From NCBI RefSeq assembly GCF_900094625.1, contig NZ_FMAJ01000005.1, positions 62,001-126,000 on the forward strand: a DNA stretch of 64,000 nt. Direction: 5' to 3'. Below are positions 25,086-32,714 of this stretch, piece by piece. The position numbers were made by a program, and so were the translations under genes. The DNA is from Rhizobium aethiopicum. GTDB taxonomy: Bacteria > Pseudomonadota > Alphaproteobacteria > Rhizobiales > Rhizobiaceae. The number at the start of each line of letters is the position of its first letter. Within the stretch, counting starts at the first letter, position 1. The notes beneath the pieces were generated by a model, which had not been told where the DNA came from, did not search any database, and saw nothing but the letters and a program-made list of their open reading frames with translations.

Positions 25086-26688
25086 TTCTCCATTGATCGT
25101 TAAGAACTTGTCGATGCGCGACACCGAGGGCCGCATCATCGTGGACGACGCCTCGATAACCGTAAGCGAAGGCGAAGTGCTCGCTATAATCGGGGAATCA
25201 GGGTCCGGAAAGACCTCATTGGCTCTTGGCCTGCTGGGTTTTGCGCGGCCCGGTATGCTGATCAGCGCCGGCGAAGTGATTATCGATAATGAAGATATCC
25301 TGAGTGTCTCGGAGCAAAAGCTGCAATCATACAGGGGAAGCAAGGTTTCGCTCGTCCCACAGAATCCGACGACGAGTTTCAGCCCGCGCATGAGAATCGG
25401 CGATCAGATCGCAGAACTGCTGAGCGTTCACGGCTACTCAGCGGCGCAGACCCTAGCCTTGAGGCGGGACATGCTCGAGAATGTCGGCTTACCCACAGAT
25501 GGTGGCTTCCTGCGCCGTTACCCGTTTGAACTCAGCGGCGGCCAGCTGCAAAGGATCGCGATCGGGATGGCGTTCATTACTCGCCCTCGCGTGATCGTCA
25601 TGGACGAGCCCACCACGGGGCTCGACGTCTCGACCCAACAAACCATTTTGAACTTGATACGCGAACTGGTCCAGACATCGAAGGCGAGCTTCGTATATGT
25701 GACGCACGACCTTGCAGTCGTGCATAATATCGCCGACAGCGTCGCCGTGATGCTTGGCGGAAAGATCATCGAAAGGGGTACGAAAGAGCAAGTCTTCAGG
25801 GAGCCCGCAACTGACTATACGCGCACCCTGCTCAGCACAATTCCGCACTTACCCGATCGGTGTAACGTCGCCGAGGACGATGGCGCTTCCAACAGGGTAC
25901 TCCCCGCTGTGCTTAAGATTGAAGACCTGAGCGTCTCCTATGGTGATGTCAGGGTCGTCCACGGGATTTCATTTTCAATCGATCGTGGAGAATGCCTGGC
26001 TCTTGTCGGCGGGAGTGGCAGCGGCAAGACAACGACCGGGCGGTGCATTGCCGGTCTTCATGCAAACGGGCATGGCCGAATGACTTTTCAGAATGCGGCG
26101 CTGAGCTTCGGCTACCGTAACCGTTCGCGGGCGCAACTGGCCGCGCTTCAAATCGTCTTTCAGAACCCTGATCGTTCTCTTAATCCGCGTGAATCCATCT
26201 ATAATGCGGTGGGTCGCGCAGCAAGACTCGCGGGCGCGGACGAAGGCTCAATGGAGTCTAAGGTGACACAGCTGCTCGACAGAGTGCGTTTGCCACGACG
26301 GGTTTTGACCTTGTATCCGCCGGACCTATCAGGTGGGGAGAGACAACGTGTTGCGATTGCCCGGGCTCTTGCAATGAACCCCCACCTGCTGATCTGCGAC
26401 GAGATCACCTCGGCCCTCGATGTTTCCGTACAGGCAGCCGTTGTCGATCTCCTTATGGAGCTGAAGCGTGACGGATTATCAATGTTGTTCATAACGCACA
26501 ACCTGCCATTGGTCTCCGAGATCGCTGAATCTATTGTCATAATGAAGAATGGTCTGGTGACCGAATGCGGGAGTACGACCCAGGTTTTGCGTTCACCCCA
26601 GGACGAATATACGCGATTGCTCTTGGAGGCAGCTCCGAGGGTTCAGGCGCAACACCTCGCATCTCGCGTGGTTCGGTTTCAAAGTTAG
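25078..26688 (+). CDS. Fused peptide-type ABC ATPase (DppD-DppF in one chain)
   Basis: This 536-residue protein carries two complete ATPase domains. In the first, Walker A GESGSGKT is at 39-46, LSGGQ at 152-156 and VMDEPT near 174-179. In the second, Walker A GGSGSGKT is at 311-318, LSGGERQR near 425 and LICDEIT downstream. The second Walker B has Asp-Glu-Ile instead of Asp-Glu-Pro. ATG 25078 is the start; it overlaps the permease stop. One chain thus replaces the usual DppD and DppF, as in other Gsi/Yej-type systems. Confidence 0.9.
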   Translation: MLDSPLIVKNLSMRDTEGRIIVDDASITVSEGEVLAIIGESGSGKTSLALGLLGFARPGMLISAGEVIIDNEDILSVSEQKLQSYRGSKVSLVPQNPTTSFSPRMRIGDQIAELLSVHGYSAAQTLALRRDMLENVGLPTDGGFLRRYPFELSGGQLQRIAIGMAFITRPRVIVMDEPTTGLDVSTQQTILNLIRELVQTSKASFVYVTHDLAVVHNIADSVAVMLGGKIIERGTKEQVFREPATDYTRTLLSTIPHLPDRCNVAEDDGASNRVLPAVLKIEDLSVSYGDVRVVHGISFSIDRGECLALVGGSGSGKTTTGRCIAGLHANGHGRMTFQNAALSFGYRNRSRAQLAALQIVFQNPDRSLNPRESIYNAVGRAARLAGADEGSMESKVTQLLDRVRLPRRVLTLYPPDLSGGERQRVAIARALAMNPHLLICDEITSALDVSVQAAVVDLLMELKRDGLSMLFITHNLPLVSEIAESIVIMKNGLVTECGSTTQVLRSPQDEYTRLLLEAAPRVQAQHLASRVVRFQS

Positions 26689-26701
26689 TAAGGGCGGGCG
26701 G

Positions 26702-27502
26702 ATGGAAGCGGAAAACGGAAAGCCGACACGATTTGACGCTGTCGACCGGGCGGCGGCAATTCTCGCGGTTCTCGGCGCTGCCAACGGACCCAGTTCTTTG
26801 TCGCAAATTGCGCGTGAGGTAGGGTTGGGGCAGCCGACAACGTCGCGCTATCTAACGAGCCTGGTCGGCCACGGATACGTCGAACGGGACGAAAATGGGC
26901 GATACGTGCTCGGCATTGGGCTTTACCTTCTGGGGCAGAAAGCCCTCCAACATCGTGACGTACGCAATCTGGCGCGTTCCCACCTTGAAGCGCTTCACCG
27001 CCGCTACAACGAGACCGTCAGTCTCGCGCTGTGGGTTCATAACGAACTTGTTGTAATTGATTGTATCGAGGCCACCCAGGCACTCAAACAGGGAGCAACC
27101 GTCGGATTGCCAAATCCGTGGCACGCAAGTTCGCTTGGGAAGTCGATTTTGGCTTGGCTGGACGAGAAGGCGCTCAACGTTTTGCTGCCCACGCCGGCGC
27201 TGGAGGTCTTCACCAAGAATACGCTGTCGACCAGATCCCTGCTACAGGCTCAGTTCCAAACCATCCGTGCACTTGGCTTTGCAGTCGATGACGAAGAATC
27301 GTCGCTTGGGGGACGTTGTATCGGCGCGCCTGTATTCAATGCGACAGGGCGCCCTATCGCAGCAATCAGCATGAGCGGCCCCGTTAGTCGCATCGTTTCG
27401 GAGGACATTGCAGCGATCGGTGATGTTATCTCGGCGGCTGCAAAGGAGGTTTCCCGCGCTTTAGGCTATCAGGAATCGCTACAGCAGAGGATGCCGGCAT
27501 GA
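26702..27502 (+). CDS. IclR-family transcriptional regulator
   Basis: This 266-residue regulator has an N-terminal winged helix (RFDAVDRAAAILAVL opening, then LSQIAREVGLGQPTTSRYL at about 38-56) and an IclR effector domain from residue 85 with the conserved HASSLGKSILAWLDE and SLGGRCIGAPVFN blocks. It lies inside the operon it most likely controls, 13 bases after the ATPase gene, and may bind the palindrome at 20566. IclR members may activate or repress. Confidence 0.9.
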   Translation: MEAENGKPTRFDAVDRAAAILAVLGAANGPSSLSQIAREVGLGQPTTSRYLTSLVGHGYVERDENGRYVLGIGLYLLGQKALQHRDVRNLARSHLEALHRRYNETVSLALWVHNELVVIDCIEATQALKQGATVGLPNPWHASSLGKSILAWLDEKALNVLLPTPALEVFTKNTLSTRSLLQAQFQTIRALGFAVDDEESSLGGRCIGAPVFNATGRPIAAISMSGPVSRIVSEDIAAIGDVISAAAKEVSRALGYQESLQQRMPA

Positions 27503-28437
27503 AAATCGGACTTGTCGGTGCCGCGCACTGGGCATCGGAAATTCACGCCCCCGGGCTCGCCGGTGATCCTGATGTGACCTTCGTTGGAGTTTGGGCGAGA
27601 GATCGGGCCAAAGCAGCAGCGCTGGCCGACACCCACACCGTCGGGGCATTCGACAATTTTGATGAGTTATTGGACGAAGTTGATGCCGTCAGCTTCGCCG
27701 TCGCGCCCGGCGCTCAAGCCACGTTAGCAAAAAGGGCCGCAGAACGGGGAAAACATGTGCTCCTCGAAAAGCCGATAGCGCTCAATCTGGACGACGGCAT
27801 TGCGTTGAACGATGCAATAGGCAATAGCGGTGTACGCTCTGTCGTTTTCCTGACGCGCCTGTTTCACCCGAGGCTCCGATCGCAGCTTGCATCGGCTGCT
27901 CAAGCACGGGGTTTGATGCATGGAAAAGTGAGGATCGTCGCGAATTCAATGAGAGTTCTATCGCCGTACAACAACTCGCAGTGGCGCCATGATCCGCATG
28001 CTGCCCTTTGGGACTTGGGCCCACACGCACTTTCTGTCTTGCAGTCCGTCCTCGGTGGTATCTCAGACGTTTGCGCTAAGTTCGATGCCAAGGGCCATGT
28101 TTTGCTGTTCGCTCGCCACGAAGGCGGCGCTACATCATATGCGGAACTCGCATTAACCGCGCTCGACGCTGACCTCGCAAGTGACACCGCTTTCGTCGGA
28201 AGTGAAGGCAAGATTGAGCTTCCGCAGATCGACATGATCAACGGTGGTGCAGCGGAGGCCTATCGTGAAGCAATTCGTCAACTGGTCAGCGGAAACCAGG
28301 AAGAACCATATTGCGACGCTTCTTATGGTTTGCAGCTTCTGCGGCTCTTGGCGGAATGCGATGAACAGTTACGCAATGCGCATCGCGCTTCAACCCTGAC
28401 GCTCGGCGGTGGGGATCAAGGTCACCATGCCGGCTAG
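27499..28437 (+). CDS. Gfo/Idh/MocA-family oxidoreductase
   Basis: This 312-residue NAD(P)-dependent dehydrogenase of sugar-like substrates has an N-terminal Rossmann domain with GLVGAAHWA at 4-12 and the conserved EKP motif (Glu90-Lys91-Pro92). The C-terminal domain retains the catalytic His region (LWDLGPHALSV near 168-178). It overlaps the IclR gene by four bases (ATGA), so it is the last gene of the DHDPS/ABC operon. It likely oxidises or reduces a cyclic polyol or sugar acid before aldol cleavage. Confidence 0.88.
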   Translation: MKIGLVGAAHWASEIHAPGLAGDPDVTFVGVWARDRAKAAALADTHTVGAFDNFDELLDEVDAVSFAVAPGAQATLAKRAAERGKHVLLEKPIALNLDDGIALNDAIGNSGVRSVVFLTRLFHPRLRSQLASAAQARGLMHGKVRIVANSMRVLSPYNNSQWRHDPHAALWDLGPHALSVLQSVLGGISDVCAKFDAKGHVLLFARHEGGATSYAELALTALDADLASDTAFVGSEGKIELPQIDMINGGAAEAYREAIRQLVSGNQEEPYCDASYGLQLLRLLAECDEQLRNAHRASTLTLGGGDQGHHAG

Positions 28438-28444
28438 CTTATTC

Positions 28445-28456
28445 TGACGCGCGTCA
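28445..28456. promoter_or_regulatory. Perfect 12-bp palindrome TGACGCGCGTCA
   Basis: It consists of the same TGACGC hexamer as the direct-repeat sites, here as an inverted pair, seven bases after the Gfo/Idh/MocA stop and about 230 bases before the next gene. It may be an alternative arrangement of the same recognition element, or a chance match. Confidence 0.35.
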
Positions 28457-28671
28457 ATGGGTGGCACGTTGCACGCCCACGAAACTCCACCACTGTCTGC
28501 GTAGCCGGGTGAGCTCGATCTTGAAGGGAAGCTGATCGTCCGACGAGCGCATTATAGTAGACGGACAATTCCCACAGAAGCTCGACGCCCACTAGGCCCG
28601 CATTGACCGGCCGGCGACAGCGCGGCTCCGCCATCCGATCGGTTTGCCGCCGACTGAGCAAGCTCGTCCCC

Positions 28672-29496
28672 ATGCCGATTTCTGACGCAATGTGGCGCAA
28701 ACAAAGCGGCGTGTCACTTCAGAAAAGAGGCGCCCGCGCACTGTTTTCGAGTGCCTATCCGTGGCTTGATATGCTTGAGCCTTGGAACTTTTGGGATCCG
28801 ACCACCGTGAAGAACGCAACAAGAAATCTCGCATTCGCAGATGAATTCATATCCGCTAAGCTGGTGGAGGACGTTGTCGACTATGAGGTGAGCGACGCGG
28901 TCGTGGTCAACCTCGGCCCCTCGCCGATGGTAACGGGTGCAGAGCACCCCGCGATTGTTCCCCCTTGGAAATCGACCTGGCTGAAAGGCGGGAGAATCAA
29001 ATCGGCGGAACGCGCAGCATTGATCAAGGTCGTCAAAGCCACGAACCTTGGCGGCGCGCAGTTCCGCGGGTGGGATTGGCTTGGAAATCGTATCCGTAGC
29101 TTCCCCCGTGACACACCCCTCTTCATTTCCGCTCAAGACGAAATCGGCCAGGTGAGCGTGGACCCCCGCGTTTTCACCAACGAAGCCGCCGTGTCTACCG
29201 CCCAGCAAACTTTCACGCTGAAGTTGAACCTGTGGTGGTCCCCTGGCGATACGGACTGCTTCATTCACAATGAGCATCCGTTTCTCGAGGTACACACGCA
29301 AATTCACGGCCTGGGGCGGATGCAGAAATTCACTGAGCGTGATCAGTCAACACTTTATGAGGATGTCGTCATGCCGATCGGCTATTCGCACGACCCGTTT
29401 TGCAGGGTGACAGGACACAATCAGTGGACCTATCCCTGGCACAGATATTACGCAGACACGGACTCCGTCTGGTTGGCAGTGGAACTGCATCCCTGA
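28672..29496 (+). CDS. Uncharacterised conserved-looking protein
   Basis: This is a protein of about 274 residues (frame open from 28603) that I do not recognise. It has no signal peptide or membrane segment. It is rich in Trp and His, especially in the C-terminal half, where a stretch near 215-235 (FIHNEHPFLEVHTQIHG) looks like a cupin or other metal-binding barrel strand pair, and it ends in an aromatic cluster (NQWTYPWHRYYADTDSVW). The start is uncertain: no good ribosome site precedes ATG 28672 or ATG 28690, and a direct-repeat regulatory site overlaps codons 4 to 9. Coding bias is clear through the body. It stands between the Gfo/Idh/MocA gene and the convergent XRE gene. Confidence 0.6.
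   Translation: MPISDAMWRKQSGVSLQKRGARALFSSAYPWLDMLEPWNFWDPTTVKNATRNLAFADEFISAKLVEDVVDYEVSDAVVVNLGPSPMVTGAEHPAIVPPWKSTWLKGGRIKSAERAALIKVVKATNLGGAQFRGWDWLGNRIRSFPRDTPLFISAQDEIGQVSVDPRVFTNEAAVSTAQQTFTLKLNLWWSPGDTDCFIHNEHPFLEVHTQIHGLGRMQKFTERDQSTLYEDVVMPIGYSHDPFCRVTGHNQWTYPWHRYYADTDSVWLAVELHP
28683..28698 (+). promoter_or_regulatory. Direct-repeat site, near-copy B
   Basis: TGACGC-AATG-TGGCGC, one mismatch from the TGACGC-N4-TGACGC pattern. It overlaps the first codons of the gene called at 28672, so either the true start is downstream or the match is fortuitous. Confidence 0.4.
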
Positions 29497-29512
29497 CAAT
29501 CAACGATGAGGC

Positions 29513-30337
29513 TCAAGACATTTGGATCATGTCGGAGCCATCTCCTAGATACTGGAGTGCTTCGCGAGGGATCGCGGGGTCGTTCTTGTCCATGACCGTA
29601 ATTCCCTTAATTTGCTCTCTCCCCAGCAGCCCAGGCCCTCGATAGTGAAGGGCGACTTTGGTTGAGTAAGGCTGGCGGAAGACGGTTGCGGCGATGCCGC
29701 TTGAAATCCCGAACATGAACTTCTTGGAGTTTCGCTTCACTTGAGCATAGACGCCGAATGTCAATTCGTTTGACTGGATTCCTTCAAAATCCGCTGTGAA
29801 CAGGCGGTCTGCGATAGGAAAGCAAAAGCCATAATATTTGAAAACATACTCCATCTTCTTCGGGTCATCGAAACTGGGGAAACGTTCGACGTAATAGTGC
29901 TGCAAAAACTGGTTGGCTCGATAGATGCAGAATGCGGACTTCAGCACAAAGCCTTTATAGATCGACGAGAATTGGTATCGATCATAAACGCCGATCAGGT
30001 CGCTATCGGGCACCGAGTTTTCCACCAGCATGTTCGACACAAATCGCGAAAACTCGGGCAACTGCCGCGCCGCTGACATAGCATGAAAGAAATTGCCGTC
30101 GACCAGCGTTCTGAACTCCTCGGGATCGGAGAAAAGAATGGGGACGCTCAGCCCAAAGTAGTTTGCAATGATCCTCATGTTTGCCGCCGATGGCACATGA
30201 GCACCTGAAAGATATTTGTTAAACTGCTGTCGGTTTACTTTTATTTTCCTGCACACGGCTGCCACCGAACCCTGTTGATTACAAAGGGTTCGAAGATTGG
30301 CTGCGAAAGAAGCCGTATCGCTAATAAGATGGTTCAT
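29513..30337 (-). CDS. XRE-type helix-turn-helix regulator with a long C-terminal domain
   Basis: This 274-residue protein has an N-terminal XRE/Cro-C1 fold (residues 10-70) containing SVAAVCRKIKVNRQQFNKYLSG, followed by about 200 residues that I cannot assign, with many aromatic and charged residues and a possible ligand-sensing role. The gene is visibly more AT-rich than its neighbours, which fits recent acquisition. It is divergent from a Gfo/Idh/MocA gene, and the 130-bp gap holds a perfect TGACGC-N4-TGACGC repeat. The same repeat is found upstream of other units in the region, so this protein is the main candidate for a regional regulator. Confidence 0.8.
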   Translation of the reverse strand: MNHLISDTASFAANLRTLCNQQGSVAAVCRKIKVNRQQFNKYLSGAHVPSAANMRIIANYFGLSVPILFSDPEEFRTLVDGNFFHAMSAARQLPEFSRFVSNMLVENSVPDSDLIGVYDRYQFSSIYKGFVLKSAFCIYRANQFLQHYYVERFPSFDDPKKMEYVFKYYGFCFPIADRLFTADFEGIQSNELTFGVYAQVKRNSKKFMFGISSGIAATVFRQPYSTKVALHYRGPGLLGREQIKGITVMDKNDPAIPREALQYLGDGSDMIQMS

Positions 30338-30352
30338 TGCCCGCCCATCAGA

Positions 30353-30368
30353 TGACGCATATTGACGC
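30353..30368 (+). promoter_or_regulatory. Direct-repeat site TGACGC-N4-TGACGC, copy C (XRE promoter)
   Basis: Two perfect hexamers, spacer ATAT, 15 bases upstream of the XRE start and 98 bases before the divergent gene. The 10-base period places both hexamers on one face of the helix, as expected for a protein binding tandem half-sites. Confidence 0.6.
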
Positions 30369-30466
30369 TACAACTACGCTATATCGCGAAAACCTTTAAG
30401 GCAATGCGAAATTGCTCCGACGACCGTTCGCCTTACATTTATCGGAAATATGAAGGGACTCGATCA

Positions 30467-31492
30467 TTGGCACCGAACGCCGAAATCGGTTGGGCGATCA
30501 TGGGCACGGAAACCATTGCTACCGAGCACATGGTATCCGCGATCCGGTCGATCGGGCATTTGCCTCTGTGGGTATTCAGCCGCAACCTTCAATATGCGGA
30601 GGCTTTTGCAAGCGATCTGGATATCTCGAACGCTACCAATGATCTAACATCAGTGTGGGCTGCCCCCCAGGTCCGGTTTGTCTATGTTAGCGCGACCCGA
30701 GATCGACGCCCCTATCATGTGGCTGCAGCAGCTCGAGCGGGAAAGCATATCCTCTGCGATGGCCCCCTTTGCGATGACCGAGAGCAGGCGGCGCAATTAG
30801 TGAAACTCTGCCATGACATGAAGGTCACCCTAGCAGTCCATCACGTCGCCCGCGCATCAAACGTGCACCAGACGATGAAGAGGCTAATCCGCGACGGCGA
30901 TATTGGCCAACTGCAATCGATAATCGTCGTTCGGGGCGGCCCCCACCAACCACCTCCGCAGCGGCGCGGTCAGGGCGAGAGCGCTGCCGGAGACATCTTC
31001 TTTGACGCAGCCATCGAAAGCATCGACCTTGTGAGATATCTTACCGATGCCGAACCGCGCCAAATCAGCGGTCTCAAAAAGGTAAAGGACGAGCTCCCAC
31101 TGCATCTCGCGTTTCTATTGCGCATGAACGACGGCTGTATCGTTCAGTCGCATGAAAGCTTCGCGACCTCCGACATCGAGGATATGGTGCTGGTGGCCGG
31201 CAACAAAGGCTCGCTCATCGCGAATGGAACCTTGAACGGCCGCGGAGCTGGAACGCTTACACGACGGATCGCGGGCAAGAACGAACTGATACCGATACGC
31301 GAGCGCGATGTGCACGCCGCCGCGATGCATGATTTCATCACAGGGCTGCATGGAAGGCCGAGATGGCTTTCGACCGGAGAAGATAGCATCTCCAACCTTC
31401 ACACCATCGAGGCGTTGCAAACATCGGTGAAAACGGGCGAGCTCGTTGATTTGCACTATATGTCGGCAACCGGCACAGGAGCACCGTCGTGA
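30467..31492 (+). CDS. Gfo/Idh/MocA-like protein lacking the EKP lysine
   Basis: This 341-residue two-domain protein has the Rossmann motif IMGTETIA at 11-18. Where family members have GKHVLxEKP it reads GKHILCDGP (residues 92-100), so the conserved lysine is replaced by glycine; the usual GGG-H helix of the second domain reads DIFFDAAIESIDL, lacking the catalytic His. It may bind cofactor or a ligand without classical dehydrogenase chemistry. The TTG start at 30467 is chosen because GAAGGGA lies eight bases before it; the longer frame would overlap the regulatory repeat. It overlaps the next gene by four bases. Confidence 0.78.
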   Translation: MAPNAEIGWAIMGTETIATEHMVSAIRSIGHLPLWVFSRNLQYAEAFASDLDISNATNDLTSVWAAPQVRFVYVSATRDRRPYHVAAAARAGKHILCDGPLCDDREQAAQLVKLCHDMKVTLAVHHVARASNVHQTMKRLIRDGDIGQLQSIIVVRGGPHQPPPQRRGQGESAAGDIFFDAAIESIDLVRYLTDAEPRQISGLKKVKDELPLHLAFLLRMNDGCIVQSHESFATSDIEDMVLVAGNKGSLIANGTLNGRGAGTLTRRIAGKNELIPIRERDVHAAAMHDFITGLHGRPRWLSTGEDSISNLHTIEALQTSVKTGELVDLHYMSATGTGAPS

Positions 31493-32361
31493 CAATTCGT
31501 CAAAAGATCATCCTTCACTCGCTGGTGGCAAAACACTCAACGATGGCAATCGATCTGGAGATCGCGAAGCAGCTCAAATTCGATGGACTGGAGGCATCGG
31601 GGGCGAAAATCAGCGAATGCCTGGCTGGCGGAGTTTCTAAAACATCGCTGCGGGAGATGGTCGATGGCATGTGGATTCCTGGTATCGGCTTCCTGGTTGA
31701 CATCGAGCGTCAAGACGGCGAGCGACCCCAGTTGTTCAGCGACGCGGCACGCCTCTTTGAGTTGGCAGCGACAGTCGGCGCAAAGGGTGTCGAGGTTATA
31801 ACCGGGCCGCTCAGTCTCGAGGCTGTCAGATCAAAAGCTCCGCGCAACGGACTGTATCGTGGCCTGCTCGATCGACCAGAACAGGAACAAATCGACCTCA
31901 CTGCAGCGAATTTGCGGGAGCTCGCCGACAATGCCGCATCTCATGGGCTTATCCTGTACCTGGAATCGCTTTCGTGGACGCCGCTGAATACGATCGACAA
32001 GCAGCTCAAGGTCATCGAGAAGGTAGGGAGAAGCAACCTAAAGCTTCTGATCGATTACTGGCACTGCTACACCTCCGGCGATACTCCGGAAAGAGTTGCA
32101 AAGATCGACAAGGATCTCATCTACGGTGTGCACGTGTGCGACTCTCTGGAGTTCAAAGGAGGCATACCCGACGAGCCGGTGTTGCGCGATGTACCGACCG
32201 GTGAGGGAGTTCTAAACCTGCAGGAATGGACAGACGCCGTGAAGTCAACCGGATATGAAGGCTGGTGGAGTTGCGAGCTCTTCTGCAATCGAAATCACCA
32301 GCAAAATAGCTTCGAAGTTGCAGGACAGCTCAAATCGCTGATGCAATCCCTTATTGGCTAG
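31489..32361 (+). CDS. TIM-barrel sugar phosphate isomerase/epimerase-family protein
   Basis: This 290-residue protein has the AP-endonuclease-2-type (xylose isomerase-like) TIM barrel. Candidate metal ligands are Glu156 or nearby in LYLESLSW, Asp183 in LLIDYWHCY with its adjacent His, the His of GVHVCDS and the final Glu in WWSCELF. It begins with a GTG that overlaps the previous stop (GTGA), so it is translationally coupled to the Gfo/Idh/MocA-like gene. Such pairs act on inositols, keto-glycosides and C-glycosides; the substrate is unknown. Confidence 0.85.
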   Translation: MTIRQKIILHSLVAKHSTMAIDLEIAKQLKFDGLEASGAKISECLAGGVSKTSLREMVDGMWIPGIGFLVDIERQDGERPQLFSDAARLFELAATVGAKGVEVITGPLSLEAVRSKAPRNGLYRGLLDRPEQEQIDLTAANLRELADNAASHGLILYLESLSWTPLNTIDKQLKVIEKVGRSNLKLLIDYWHCYTSGDTPERVAKIDKDLIYGVHVCDSLEFKGGIPDEPVLRDVPTGEGVLNLQEWTDAVKSTGYEGWWSCELFCNRNHQQNSFEVAGQLKSLMQSLIG

Positions 32362-32714
32362 CCGCTTCAGATTGAACGCTGAAGCTGCCTTACCTTTTAA
32401 ATCGGAGTCGTTTTGCCATCACGGTTGGTCCTGCTCTTCTCCTTCGTGATGAAGGCTGGTTTCAAGCCGTGGCTGGAATCCTATTGGCGCCATGTGCCAT
32501 CGATGCGGCCTCGCGGCATCGTACTGAGTTGGCCCGGCTATTTCTCGAACGGCAGCCGAGGGATTGCCAATCGTGATCAATCCCAGCATCATCCGTGGAT
32601 CAAACGCTGATCTAGACTATTGCGAGGCGGACCATACGCGACGGAGGCTTTTCGACGCCCGAACTTTGAATCTATCCATAGTTTCGGGAGCCGGTCGGTT
32701 TTTCTGCCAATGCG
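32362..32714. other. Convergent gap between the isomerase and GMC genes
   Basis: No gene, strong hairpin or repeat could be supported. Short frames here have no recognisable similarity and their codon use is poor. It should hold terminators for both converging operons, but I found no convincing one. Confidence 0.4.

Noticed and set aside
24537..25391. 284-codon antisense frame over the DppC and ATPase genes
   Set aside because: Opposite strand has canonical ABC motifs, so this frame is a shadow.
28434..28700. Minus-strand frame that might be the decayed C-terminal end of a regulator
   Set aside because: The resemblance to a LacI-type tail was slight and not supported by any DNA-binding or effector motif.
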